DNA from: Dryas octopetala
Lineage: Eukaryota > Streptophyta > Magnoliopsida > Rosales > Rosaceae
DNA length: 64,000 nt
Reading direction: 5' to 3'
NCBI GenBank assembly: GCA_963921425.1
Contig: OY992833.1
Coordinates: 2,296,501 to 2,360,500 of the forward strand
This document shows, piece after piece, positions 21,546-33,738 of this stretch. A program made the translations under genes and the position numbers. A model generated the notes under the pieces. The model saw nothing but the letters and a program-made list of their open reading frames with translations. It had not been told where the DNA came from and ran no database searches. How positions within the stretch are numbered: position 1 is the stretch's first letter; each line of letters begins with the position of its first letter.

Positions 21546-21959
21546 CGTTGTTTATTTCTATTGTGTTGCTTATTATTAATCTGGAAATTCTATCACAAGA
21601 TCACATACTCCACTTTAGCATGTTACCTTAACATTTTAAATGCTAAATGAAAGTTTGAAAATATGCTCACACACCACTTTAGTTGTTGATAGCACTGTGA
21701 TGACTACACTAATGGATCATTTGAGTGCATAGGTTGTCACTTAATCCTTTGGTGTGTTTCATTTGTGTTGTTTACAAAAGTTATATTTGATTTACAAGTC
21801 AATCTGTGTTTTCAGATTTTAGCCACTGTGTCGTCAGAGTTTTGTCTGCTTGATTAGTCCCGATTAGTCCCTGAGTGATCATATATATAAAACAACAATT
21901 GGGGTCCGATTACTGACAGTGTGTTTAATCAAGTTAATTAGATAGATAAATCACCTAAT

Positions 21960-22380
21960 ACAAATTTTCAGACTATAATTGATAATAATTTAATAATTTA
22001 TAGTTGATATATAACTAATAACTATAGTCTATATAAATATTTAGTATGGTACAATATGATAATAGGCTATAACTAATAACTATAGTACGTCTATATAAAT
22101 GTTTAGGGTATAGAAATGTATTATATAAAATATGTTTTATATAAATTATAAAACATATGTAATACAAAGTAAAAACTCCAAACCCTAAAGTCCAAACCCC
22201 AAACCAAACCCCAAAATACCCTAATGTCTAAATTTTTAATGAATTTAGGGTATTTTAGGTATAGAAATGTATTATATAAAATATGTTGTATATAAATTAT
22301 AAAACATATGTAATAAAAAGTAAAAACTCCAAACCCCAAACCCCAAAATACCCTAATATCTAAATTACTAAAATACTAAT
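21960..22380. repeat. AT-rich direct duplication
   Basis: The block GGTATAGAAATGTATTATAT..TTATAAAACATATGTAATA occurs at about 22109-22165 and again at 22257-22318. Each copy is followed by an AAAACTCCAAACCC tract. TAACTAATAACTATAGT is duplicated just upstream (about 22010 and 22068). These are probably subterminal repeats of the outer hAT-type element; similar AT-rich repeats occur near its left end (16320-16680). Confidence 0.7.
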
Positions 22381-22499
22381 TTTTTTCTTTTGTCTTTCTT
22401 CCACCATTATTATTATTATTTTTTGGGTACAATGGGGGCAAAGCCCAAAAGAAAGGAAAAGCTAACTAAGCAACCACTAATTTAGGCCTAGCCAACCCA

Positions 22500-22705
22500 G
22501 CCTGATCAGCTCTAAGGATAGAGCTAAAACAAAAAGCTTTGTCCCCCCCCCACCCCCCAACAATAATTTTTTATTCTTGTCTAAAACCAAACCCAAAAGC
22601 TTTGTCCTCCCCCCCCCCCCCCCACCTTTTCTCTGCGCGTGCGCACTGCCCAGTGCCCAGTGCCTCCCTTTTATTTTCTTCCTCTTTTTCATTCTCTGAA
22701 ACAAC

Positions 22706-22782
<77 letters not shown>

Positions 22783-23020
22783 ACTTGCCTGGCTAGTATT
22801 CACTGTCGCCGGCCACCTGCCAACAATCCAAGGCTATTGGTCTACTCCCCAAGCCGGTGCGAACACAACCCAGCCGCCACCCAGCCCGGCCAACTCCCAC
22901 GCGACGGAATCACAGCTCCAAGCTGCGCCTTCCTCACCGGATTTCTTCAAATTCTGGCGGTATTTTCCGTCGACCCAAGTATCAAAGTTTATCCTCTCTT
23001 CATTCTCTATCTGATTATAT
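22500..23020 (+). mobile_element. Probable Gypsy LTR fragment with (TC)n tract
   Basis: A long (TC)n tract (about 22711-22776) is followed by CG-rich sequence ending in CGTCGACCCAAGTATCAAA. Solo LTR A has the same order: a TC tract at 54329-54381, then CGTCGACCCAGGTATCAAA at about 54880. Two poly-C runs (about 22543-22557 and 22610-22623) occur upstream. I infer a partial related LTR; the boundaries are not visible. Confidence 0.5.
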
Positions 23021-23424
23021 AAATGGATTGAGTTGTTGTTATTTAAAACTGAAAACCCTATGTCTCACTGCCTTCTTGCCACCCACTCGCCGCACCATGC
23101 TGGTCAAGACCCATACCGAGCCGAGTCGACCGAGAATGCCGGTCCAACCGAGTGCCGGTTTACCGACATTCCGATACCGATCTCGATAACCAAAGTGCCA
23201 ACCGATGGGGGTCCGGTCGATACATGGTTTGGGGTTCTCGGTTCGGTAACCGTACCGAACCCACCCCTACATTCAACAGTATTCTACCGAATATTGTCAT
23301 TATATTCGGTTGTAAGCTGCTGAACTCCTTAATATATTTCGATGACATGCTGTCGAATGGGTCTGAATGATTCCATAATTTTTTGCAAGAAAAGATAAAA
23401 TAGAAAAAATTTGTTCAAAATATA

Positions 23425-24359
23425 TTATGGTGCATTTGGATGGAGAAAAAAAACTTGGAATTTAAACAAAACTCAACATTTAAGAAATTACATGCTCTAA
23501 TTTCCTTGTTTGGGTCTATAATTATAGAATTTTGTAAATTCTATGCGGAAAAAAACTTGGGATTTGAAGGTTGTAAATTTCAAGTTTAAATTCCACATAA
23601 ATTGGTGTCATTTTCAAAATTCCAATTTTTATAAAATTAAAAAAAGTCGTGTCCACCCATCACCTTGCCAATTAATTACAATACCACACCACTACCACCA
23701 TGCCGCCGTTACCACCACCACCACTGCCATTGCCACTGCCACTGCCACCGCCACCGCCACCTCCGCCACCGCCATCACCACCTCCGCCACCGCCATCACC
23801 ACCACAACCATCGACACCACCTCTGCTGCCACCACTACGACCGCCACCGCCGCCACCGTCACCACCACCTCCTCCGACACTGCCACCATCACCACCACCA
23901 CTACCACCGCCCACTGCCACCACCATCGACACCACCTCCGCTGCCACCACCACAGCCGCCACTACTGCCGCCACCGTCGCCGCCACTATTGCCGCCACCG
24001 TCGCCGCCACTGACACCGCCACCACCACCATCACCACCGTCGCCACCACCACCGCCAATGTCGCAGTTGCCACCACCTCCAATACCCCAATTTTTGCCAC
24101 CACCATTTCTCCCACCGCTCGTGGGCCATCACCCCTACTACCATCGTCAACTCACCACAAGCATCATTTTTATTGTTGCCACCATCACCATCACTCCTTT
24201 ATAAAACTACTATAAATTTCGTATTTAAATTCTATTATGATTACATTTATCCAAATAAGAGAATTTACAAATTCTAGAATTTTAAATCACGTCATTTTTA
24301 ATTCCGTCATTTGTGAATTCCTTAGTAGTTTCAAACTACTTCATCCAAACGCACTATTA
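23425..24359. mobile_element. Tourist-like MITE with (CCA/CCG)n core
   Basis: Element 23428-24356 (929 bp) is flanked by TTA at 23425-23427 and 24357-24359. The termini are TGGTGCATTTGGATG and, reversed, TAGTGCGTTTGGATG. A 3-bp TTA duplication with such ends fits PIF/Harbinger (Tourist) elements. The core (about 23685-24190) is a CCA/CCG/CAC trinucleotide-rich tract that opens long Pro/His/Thr frames in several registers on both strands; these are composition artefacts. The paralogous site at about 13425-13440 lacks the insert, which confirms the boundaries. Confidence 0.85.
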
Positions 24360-24833
24360 GGGTAGTCAACTCAAAAATGGAAGGTGGTTGAAATAACCTC
24401 TACCTTATTCTTTTTAGGACAAATTTTGAGTGAGTTGGAATTAGTTTTTAACAATAACTAATGTATAAATTCTCCTACAAAAAATAAATGTTTACTAGAA
24501 AATATAAATCTTTTTTTTTTTGTCGAACTAGAAAATATGAATCTAGACATGAATATCTTAAAGAAGTAGACCAGATTCATCAAAATTGTTTCAAATACCA
24601 AATTTTGTTAAACTTTTTTTCCCCAAAAGGCCAGACATTAGCAATAGCAGTTTCCATCCATGAGCAAAAACTGATTGCTTACTGTAGATTTTACACCAAA
24701 AATAATGTAAATTAAAAGTACTTTCAATCTACATATACAATGATGGCAAACAATAAAAATCAACAGCAAAAAGTCCAAAACGTTTTTTTTTTCTTTCCTT
24801 TTCCTTTTTAATCTCTAAAGAGAATTAATTCTT
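24360..24833 (-). other. Gene-free stretch and probable MetRS 3' UTR
   Basis: 24360-24430 continues the repeat that hosts the Tourist-like element. The rest is AT-rich. The minus-strand sequence just below the MetRS stop codon at 24834 is presumably its 3' UTR, with an A/T-rich stretch at 24780-24800. I see no other gene. Confidence 0.5.
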
Positions 24834-27800
24834 CTACCTGATTGACCCACCACAAATAGACGATACAGTGCAAACACCAGCTGATGTTGTGAGCGGAATA
24901 TCTTTGTAGCAGGCCACTCGTTCAGTGTTGGTATGCAGATCCACTTGCAGGGTTTCCCAGACCTTCTTCTTGGGGTTCAACACATCATCAGGCTCACCTT
25001 TGAATCCAGGAAACGTAACTCTCTCCCCGACTTGAGAAGATTCTGGTGGATCAACCAATTCAACCTGAAAAGTGTACCCAATGTGAAGATATTTTATCGG
25101 TTAATTACATTAGTGTCTAAGTGTCTATATCCATTCATGCCTGGAACCATTGCACTAACTTCTTGAGGAAGGTTCTAAAAACAAACAAGTATTTGCAATA
25201 TTGTCCACATAAGTTAAACTTCAAAGAACATGAGTTACAAAGGCATAATTTTTCCAAATTGTGACTAATTAGAAACAAACAGAAATCCATATTAGCAGAC
25301 TCTGATGTTTGGTTTCATTTGAAGGGTCTGATTAGTTATACAGGCTATCATACAGAAGTGAGTGGCTTAGCACGAGCACATAAGATGCAGCCACTAATTA
25401 AAGATATATGGGGCTGCTTACCGTGGTGTGGTCACTGTTGGAAGCAGCAAGAACCATTGCTTGTGATTTAATACCCCGCATGGCCGCCGGCTTCAGGTTG
25501 CAAAGAACGCAGACCTTTCGATTCTGCCACAGAACAATTAATATAATTAAAATAATGAATTAGCAGGTGTTCACAAAAGTTGATAGAAATTAATTTGAAT
25601 TTTATTATTAAAAAATCTGTAACATGCAAACACAAACCTGCATTTCTTCTAGAGGTATATACTTCACAAGTCCACTGACAACTGTTCTAGGCTGTCCTTC
25701 ACCAACATCAATCTCTTCCACATAAAGCGAATCAGCATCAGGATGCTTCTGAGCTTTCCTAATGAGGCCAACACGAATATCAAGTCTAGAAATGGAAATC
25801 TCTGCTTCAGCTGCAGATTTTGTGGATTTTGTGGGCTGTTGCTTCTTCTTTCCAGTGCTATCTGTTACAACAATGGCTTATTTAGCATATATACATTTAT
25901 GTGGTAATAACTAACAGGGGACAAAGTATTCTTTTCAAGTACACGTACCCATGTAAAACAAGAGCTAGCTTATGACGTAAACACATTAAGGAGAAGCTAT
26001 GTAATAATGCAATTGAGAAGTATAACATCCAACAAAGAGGTATGAAAAGTACTAATTATTAGCTAAAACCAACAAAATGTGTCCACAAAAAGTCAAAAGA
26101 TGCCACAGAAATCTCCAAAAGCAAAATAGCTCGCACTTAAAGAGAAATGATCAATGGAGAAGAAAATGTGTCTAGAAAACTACTCAATAATAACAAGGGT
26201 GTTATTCCTGTTTGAACAAGAAGCACTGCTGGCAGTCCTAAACAGAGAGCCTTTGCATAGATCATCCTCATCACAGCAGAGGATTATGAATGAAAGGAGA
26301 AAAGATCATCCTTCTAACAACAAAGGGTGTAAGAAAGAAAGAGACTTCCTTGCACAGAACAGGACGTGTTTCATGGTGTTAAGTTACCAAGCAAAAGACC
26401 AATCAGGATAAAAAGTTAAACATTGGGGTTGGACTTTCTTAAATTTGAAGTTTTAAGGGTCGATAATAGTGAGTTAAGTTACCAGTAATATTTAGCATGT
26501 CTTGGAAAAACACCTAGACAGGAGGGTGCATTTGGATTAGGGACTTTGAGATTGGTCTTGAAGTTAGGAAGGGATTTAAAAGACCAGACTACTAAAGTAC
26601 TCAGTTTGGGATACTTAAGGAGTTGCCAATTTTCGAAGAACTTTAAATAGAATTTGAGCCCAAAATCTCATCTTAATATCCACCATCATCATCACCACTG
26701 CCGCCACCACCACCACTCTATTTTACAAAGAGATGCATCCAAACTGATAAATTCACAGATAAATCTTATCATGCTAAATAAGTTGGCCAAATAAGAAAAT
26801 TCACAAGCTTGGGACTTTAGTCATGGGTTTTTAAATACCATCATTTTGAAATTCCTTTGTACTTTCACTCATCTCATCTAAATACAGCGTAAAGAATAAT
26901 GTTTTGGAAACCAGAAATGCCATAACTGGGCCTTTCCCAGGCACTTTCAACTATATAATCTAGAGTACTTTTAACCTTACTAATCACCACAAAGAAGTTT
27001 CTCCCTATAAAGGAGACAAGAAATGTAATCATCTAAAACATCACTACCATCATATCATTTTTGTACAAGAACAATTAGAGTGCATGTGGGCTTGGCAGAA
27101 TAACATAAAGTGAAATGCAAGAATCTTCACCTTAAGAATGAATCAATGATATAGAAACCATAGTTACCACATGTATGACATTTTTACCAAGTCAAACATA
27201 GAATACTTGGGCATAAAAGAATTCTAACCTGAAACTTTAGTTTTCTTGAGTTGGGCTGCCACCTTCACTGCTTCAGCTTCTTCCCTCTCCTTTCTGTCAG
27301 CTTGACTTCCAGCAAACTTCATCCTTAAGGATTCCACTTCTTCATCTTTCTGTGTGCAAGTTTAAACTTTCACCAAATGAAATCTATGAACAGAAAATAG
27401 CCTAAGTGATGCAACAGCTGTACCATGGAAAACTAGAGAGTCCCACTATGAAAATTAAAATCAGCTATTAAGTGCAGTCTACAGGGTTATATTGCATCAA
27501 GGCAATAGATAATTAGTACTTAAGCGGATTTAAGTTCCATAGGAAGTTAATATTCACCATTGAGTAACTTGATATTTAAAAAATTATTTGCTTCTTGCTG
27601 GCAACACCTATGATGAATGGTAGCTGCTCTTGATTCACTTTTCTAGGTAACTTAAAGTAGCTTGTAGGATTGCTGAAACATCAAGTATTACAAGGAAATA
27701 CTTCGTAGTGAAGCAAGTCTTTCTTGTAAAGCAAATGCACCATGCAATCCTGGTGATGCTATGAAATAATTGAAGCTCTGTTTGTTCAAGAGTTACTTTT

Positions 27801-30800
27801 AAGTTCCCACTACCCCAATTTTTTTCTCTTATATTCTCTCTCTCTATACCCTTTTGCTTGCTGATAACATCAGCAGTTTTCTCCACTATTTTACTGCAAT
27901 TCTCAGCAAGCCGTTTATTTTTTTCAATTCTTCAGCACTCCTCTATGTTAAACACTATGCCATGACATACTTCGGCCACTTCACTGACTCTATTTCCTTC
28001 ATGCAGAAGAATTAATAAATTGTAATCTTTCCATCACTTTAAATCCAATAAGATCAGGTTTTCCTTCCTCACTCATTGATCTTGATACATCTATTCCACA
28101 ATTAATAAGTAACGGGTAAAAGACAAGGCACATCAGAGACATACCAATTCTTTGAACAATGGCTCTGGTTTCCCAATCTTGTGACCGATAGGTACAATAT
28201 CCCAAGGTCGTTTTGCCCTATCAATATCTCCTTTATCATCACAAAGTGATATATGTGTCTCAGGAGGCAAATCAAGTTGCTTAAATACCTTGAATGCAAT
28301 TAAATGAAAAAAATAAAAAATGTATCAGCATGGATAATTATACTAATACCAAGTGATCAAAAAAACGTTTTGGAGTAACATAAACATCTACAAAAAAAAT
28401 TCATACCTCAAAAGAAAATGATGGCATAAAAGGTTCCAACAAACAAGCAAGAAGATGCACTAGCCCCACTGAAGTTCTCATAACAATAGAGCAGCGAGGT
28501 TGGTCCTCCTTGTACAGCTTCCAGAACTGGCTTTCCTGCATTGTAATTATAGATGGTAACGTAGCAGTAGCAGTAGCAGTAGCAGTAGCAGAGCAATTGG
28601 TTTCACAGCAACCTTCAAGTGATACACATAACAAGTCTCTCAAACAGAGATTAAAAACATGCTTACTTGCAGATATGCATTCCCTTCACTAGAAATGCTC
28701 ATCGCTGTTTTGAGTCCTTGCTTTAGTTTGACCTACACAAGTTGCGGATAGGAACGTCAATGCCAGTGCATAAGAAATGTGAAAAAGGCAGGTAGGTAGG
28801 AGAAGTCTCCAGTCATTTACAACAACAGGACCATCTAAACATCAATCACCTTCTCCATTGCTTCTATATATTGCTCCACATATTTACCAACTTTTTCAGC
28901 TAATTTTTCTGTCAAAGGATCTGAGTCTGCATGTGGAGCATCTGGAATAATTGAACCATATCCTTGACCTGTACATGGAATTTTTAAGTTTATATGCTGC
29001 AAAGTGTCACATTTACCATGCTTATTTGGTAAAATAGTAACCGTATATAAAAAAAGTAAAGATGCAATGAAAAGAGAGTAAAAACCATTATCATTTAGGG
29101 TGTGTTTGGTATCCCTCTTAAAAATTGTCTTCAAACATTTTCTTCCTTATTACATCTATAAATACTAGTGTTTTGAAAAGTGCTACTCAGGTGCACCTCA
29201 AGGCTCACATTGATGCGAGGCAGTAACCAAACGCCTTGGGTGTAAGCAAAATGCCCAAAAGGCTTAAGCCTTTCCTTTGTCGAGTACGCCACATACCAGA
29301 AAAGCGCAAAAAAACACGCTATAGCGTATGAGGCATCTCCCTTATGGTATCCCCTTTCTTACTCCCGACAGACCATAACCCACAACAACCCAATTTCGCA
29401 GCAGAACCGAAGCTGACACCAGGCTGAAGAGAACAAGACTAAGAAACAGTAAAAGGAAGAAGATGAAGAGGTTTCTTGAAGAATGAAGGCATTAATAATA
29501 AATCAGCTCCTCCTCCGGCACCAAAAAGAGCTCTCTCTTTTTTGAATGGGCATTTGTTGCTTCCTTAAATGAGCATATGGGTTAGGTGGCCAGGCCTGCC
29601 AAGGTTAACTAAAATGCTGGCCAGCAGATCCTTTTGAGTCAATTAAAATATGGGAAATTAAAATTTTGGGCCTTGGGCCCTCATCTGAACCTAAAAAAAA
29701 TATACTTATATAATTACATACATATTTTCTAATTTTAACTATAATAATTCAGAAAAAAAAAAAAACCAAAAGGCTTATGCCACGCCTTGAGGGGCATAAA
29801 ATGCCTTGCCTTAACTCCTCGCCTTTAAAAACACTGATATCCCATAGATGAAAACAAAAAACAGTTTTTGGAAAGGATAGGAAACAGGGCCTTAAGCTAT
29901 TAATTTGTCAAAGACGAATCAGCTGAATGGTCAATACTTTTCAGAAACCAAAGGCTCACCAACCTGAAGGTTTGGCAACAAAACTCAAAACTCTATTGAT
30001 GAAGTTGCCCAAATTATTCAGTAATTCACTGTTCAGTTTTGCTTGCAAGTCGGCCCATGTAAACAATGTGTCTGATACCTATTTTACCCACACAAAAAAT
30101 CAAAAAAGTGATAAAAGATACAGCGAAACGATGATATACATTATCAAACATTAAATAACAAAATTAAAACTGAAGATGGGATCCACGAAATTACCTCAGG
30201 CCTATTAGTCAGCAAATAATATCTCCATACTTCAACGGGAATGTTGGTATCTTTTGCATCGTTTCCAAAAACCCCTATGCCTTTACTCTTAGAAAACTTT
30301 CCTGTAAAAAAATCCTAATTTATATCATCTAGTATAAATTGCACAAAGAAGAAAACTTTGCGCTTCCATAAATAAGGTCTTCTACGAATCATGCATCCAT
30401 AAGCAATATGAATGGTCACAACTAGACAATGGTGATAGCAGTACAAGATAGTCAACTAACCTGCCTCATAATTCAGGTATTCAGTAACACTGATAGTCTT
30501 CATCAAAGTCCAATCTTGACCAGTTCCAAGAAGGGTGGAAGGAAACATGACCTAAAAGCAAATACATAATTACATATACAGTTGAAATTAATTCACAAAC
30601 ATGAAAAATAACTATGAGAGTAGGCACATGCTGCCCCTGAGCTCCTTTAATACAGAGTGGAGCGGGGGAGGCATATAGCTGCTGCTTCCAGAAGCATATG
30701 ATATAGATCCAATGTCAAAACCATCTTTGCCTCATTCCAGAGGAGAGTGAAATCAAAAAGGGCTATTATGATTACAGATTTGTAGAGGAAGGCGAATGGA

Positions 30801-32737
30801 TTTTAGTCTTAGTCCTCCTTAATTATTTCTATGGTTTCAGGGAACAATATGGAGTAGGATTTCCACTAGTATACTAATGACTAATGAATGATTTTTATCT
30901 GTGAGGCATATTTAAAGAATAGGGCACTTACTGTGTGGAATGGCACATTATCCTTGCCCATAAACTGATACAACTCAACATTCTCCGGATTCTTCCACCA
31001 TTTCTCCCAATCAGGAGTGTAACATGCAGTAATTGAGATGTATCCAATAGGAGCATCGAACCACACATAGAAAACCTACCAGTGGCAGAGTTGGAGCAAA
31101 GGCAATAAATTTTGAAAATCATTAAAAATAATTTCGTATAGAGATTAGCATAACTTTAGCTAACATATATTAACCTTGTCCCTGTAGCCATCATGCGGAA
31201 CTGGGACCCCCCACTTCAGATCCCTTGTTATGCATCTTTGTTTGAGCCCCTCTTTGAGCCATGCATTTGTTGCTTGAATGGCATTCTGGCTCCAAGACCC
31301 AGCCACTGATGTTTTATTGATATACTCTTCCAATCTATCTTTAAGCAAAGGGAGTTCCAGAAACAGGTGGTTTGTTTCCCGAATTCTTGGAGTTGTCTTA
31401 CAGACCTGCTTGCAATTGAAAAAAAATGAGAAACATAATGGTGTGACTTAAATACGTTTTTGTACATCTAACAATAAATGTGAGGAACAAGTTAATCTCA
31501 CAAACCCTTACTTTTTAAAACATTTCTAGAGGGCAAGAAAAATTTATGAGGGCTACAAAACAGGTTATCACCAAGAACAGGGTGTGTGTGTGTGTGTAGT
31601 ATACAACACACATACACGTACACACATTGTGGCATTTAAAATAAATTGCTACTAATAAAGAATATGTAAAAAAATATCCATACCTGTGTGTGTGTGTGTG
31701 TAGAATACAACACACATACACGAACACACATATGTGGCATTCAATATAAATTGCTACTAATAAAGAATATGTAAAAAAAAAAAATCCATACCTTGCACTT
31801 AGGATCTTTCAATTCTGTTGGATTCAAAAGCTTTCCACAGTTCTCACATTGATCTCCTCGTGCAGAAGCATAGTCACAGCCTTGAGTTGGGCATGTCCCC
31901 TCCACGAGCCTGTCGGCTAGGAACCGTTGGCACGTGTCACAGTAAAGCTGAATTACAGTGCTAATTCAAGTTAAATTTCAAGGTACAGCAACACATTTCA
32001 AGGACATAATTCAATCGCAATGCAACAACAGAAACATGTACTTAAAGAAACAATGACTAAGCCAAGCAAATAGGAAAGAATCAATGCAATTACAACCGGT
32101 CAATTATACCTGCTGCATCGAGTTCTCAGAAAGCCAATCATTCTCCAACAGTTTCTTGAAAATCGCTTGGCATACCTCCGTCTGCTGCGGTGAGGATGTG
32201 CGCCCAAATTTCTCGAAGCTTATGTTGAACCACTCATAAACCTCCCTATGAATTGCATGGTATCTACAACAAAACAACCATTTACAATAATATGAAGTCA
32301 AACGCTATAAATAGAGTTTGAATTTATTGAATTATATATAAATTTCACGGGAAAGGTTTACTTGTCACAGATCTCTTTGGGGCTACATTTCTCTTCCATG
32401 GCTTTGGTCTCTGTTGCTGTGCCATACTCATCAGTCCCACATATGTATACTGTATTGTAGCCACGGAGACGGCAGTACCGTGCGAAGACATCAGCACTCA
32501 ACACACCTGCCCAACAATAAAAAAATGAAATTTCAAGAGTTTGTTTGGTTGCCGAGAAAATTAGAAGGAAAAATAATTAATAAAGGATAAATGAAAAATA
32601 CAGCCGATGATGTTGCCAAGGTGAGGGACATTGTTAACGTAAGGCAAGGCGCTGGTGATGAGGATGTTTCGCTTGCCAGGGATGGGTAGCTTGGGGACCT
32701 TCTGGTCCTCCTTGGAGGTTACTGCAAGGTCTCCCAT
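24834..32737 (-). CDS. Methionine--tRNA ligase, cytosolic (17 coding exons)
   Basis: Charges tRNA-Met with methionine in the cytosol. Coding exons on the minus strand: 32737-32602, 32506-32362, 32263-32110, 31947-31792, 31405-31175, 31075-30932, 30551-30461, 30301-30195, 30078-29964, 28968-28850, 28732-28667, 28535-28407, 28288-28145, 27349-27229, 25861-25638, 25523-25422, 25064-24834. Every junction is GT-AG and the sum is 2,415 nt, 804 residues plus TAG, near the Arabidopsis length (about 797). Class I signatures: HLGN at 39-42 and KFSKS at 354-358. The Cys-rich zinc insertion (CDTC..CPTQGC..CENC..C) begins at residue 148, and an anticodon-binding helical domain follows. A Lys-rich linker leads to an EMAPII/Arc1p-type tRNA-binding OB fold from about residue 640. 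I start at MGDLAV; no ATG lies upstream in frame. Reading is intact. Introns contain MITEs and microsatellites. Confidence 0.97.
26529..26892. mobile_element. MITE in MetRS intron, relative of the 23428-24356 element
   Basis: About 364 bp starting GGTGCATTTGGATTAGG and ending in ATCTAAATACAGCG (a weak inverted match). The core CCACCATCATCATCACC..GCCGCCACCACCACC matches the tract in the 23428-24356 Tourist-like element in miniature. Target duplication not resolved. It lies in the intron between MetRS coding exons 14 and 15. Confidence 0.65.
28559..28592. repeat. (GTAGCA)n microsatellite
   Basis: Five GTAGCA hexamers in the MetRS intron just upstream of exon 12. They open Ala-Thr/Cys-Tyr frames that are not coding. 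Confidence 0.95.
29168..29846. mobile_element. Probable MITE in MetRS intron
   Basis: The ends resemble each other in inverted orientation (AGTGTTTTGAAAAG on the left; AGTGTTTTTAAAGGCGAGG reading the right end backwards). AAGGCTTAAGCC and GCCACGCCTTGAGG/CCTCAAGGC words follow inside. It lies in the intron between MetRS exons 9 and 10. No clean target duplication was found, so the ends are approximate. Confidence 0.5.
31581..31790. repeat. Roughly 105-bp tandem duplication with GT microsatellites
   Basis: Two copies (about 31581-31683 and 31684-31790) each begin with a (GT)n run. Each continues TAGAATACAACACACATACACG / TAGTATACAACACACATACACG and ends with ATTGCTACTAATAAAGAATATG plus an A run and ATCCATACC. 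The second copy ends exactly at the splice donor of MetRS exon 4 (31791-31790), so the duplication copied the intron start. Confidence 0.9.
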
Positions 32738-33460
32738 GTCTGACTCTCTTTCACACACAACCTTCGGTGGTAGCGGAACCAGGAATACAGACTAATGGGG
32801 GCATGCAAAAATATTGGTCAAGACAAATGTCAATTTCAAGCTCAGCAACAAGAAGCTAAAAGACAGCAACTTAATATAAAATAAAACAATTTTTTTCTGC
32901 TATTATTTTCTCCTCAGTAGTATTCAAACAGAGTATAACAAAAATATCCAAAAAAAATAAAAATGCAGGAAATTAAAGACATAGAGGTGCTTGAAATTAC
33001 CAAATGGTCTGTACCCAGCAAAATCTTGAATAAGGAAGGCCTCTCCTTCTCCTTGATACCCAATCAAATCGGCTGCACTTCAATTCACACAAGTAACCAC
33101 AATCAAAAGCATGCAAATAAAATAGCCACAAAATATCAATAATTGTTAAAATATGGAAAACCCACGGGTATTGGGGCAAGGAAGCACCAAACCCACAAAA
33201 GTTTTATACAAATTTGTAAATAAATACGGAAATTTACTTATTTAATTACAAGAGGAAGAGAAATTTACGTACGCAGTTACCTTTAAACTAAATATTTTTT
33301 TTTTAAGTGAAAAAAATAAAATCAGAAACAAAAAGCAGAGAGAGGAAATACCTGGGTTTCACCAAGAAGAGAATAAAATAGAAGGGGAATAAGGAAGCTG
33401 GAGAGAAACAAGGAAAGCTGGAAGAGAGACTGAGAGGGAGAGTGGGCGACTAGGGTAGTG
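32738..33460 (-). promoter_or_regulatory. Proposed MetRS 5' UTR exons and promoter
   Basis: Tentative non-coding exons on the minus strand: a first exon ending at 33352 (CCCAG|GTATTT), a second at 33072-33001 (GTGCAG|CCGATT to CATTTG|GTAATT), and the start of the first coding exon at 32791 (CATTAG|TCTG). These rest on splice-site appearance only. TC-rich sequence at about 33350-33460 (GA-rich on the plus strand) would be the leader. No TATA box is obvious. Confidence 0.45.
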
Positions 33461-33738
33461 CTATGGTTGCGACTTGCGAGCTGGGATGGGCTATGGGCTA
33501 TGGGCTATGGGCTTAAACTTAATTGGGAAAAAACTGGCAAATAAAAACACGCCAACTAGCCTTGGGAATGAGGCAATATTTAGGACATATACTATTTTGA
33601 TCCACTTGGTTTGGTTTGGTGGTTATTTTAATTTTTTTAATCAAATTTTCGTAGTTTACAATTTGTTACGAGTCAAATATTAAAATTTCGTCTAAATTTA
33701 GATGGTGAAATCTTTGTTTATGTCATCATTGGAGTATA

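Larger units (their letters stand above)
16124..23277. mobile_element. Outer hAT-type element (7.1 kb), non-autonomous, with nested insertions
   Basis: Element 16132-23269 is bounded by the perfect 8-bp duplication CATTCAAC at 16124-16131 and 23270-23277. The termini are TAGGGCTGGGTAGG on the left and, reversed from the right end, TAGGGGTGGGTTCGG. Subterminal regions are full of CCGGT/ACCGG/GGTTCGG words on both sides (16140-16290 and 23085-23260). An 8-bp duplication with TAGGG-type ends is characteristic of hAT transposons. I find no hAT transposase or C-terminal dimerisation domain, so it is non-autonomous. Much of its length comes from later insertions, including the hAT-type element 17654-21246. 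Confidence 0.85.

Noticed and set aside
23672..24200. Repeated units considered as a CRISPR-like array
   Set aside because: No constant repeats with unique spacers; it is a degenerate trinucleotide tract in a plant genome.
23543..24215. Long frames rich in Pro, His, Thr, Val or Gly on both strands (up to 179 codons), like an extensin or proline-rich protein
   Set aside because: All arise from one CCA/CCG trinucleotide tract inside a Tourist-like element; several registers and both strands are open at once, and no signal peptide or ordered repeat is present.
31515..31727. 70-codon frame with His-Thr repeats in the MetRS intron
   Set aside because: Produced by duplicated GT/AC microsatellites.
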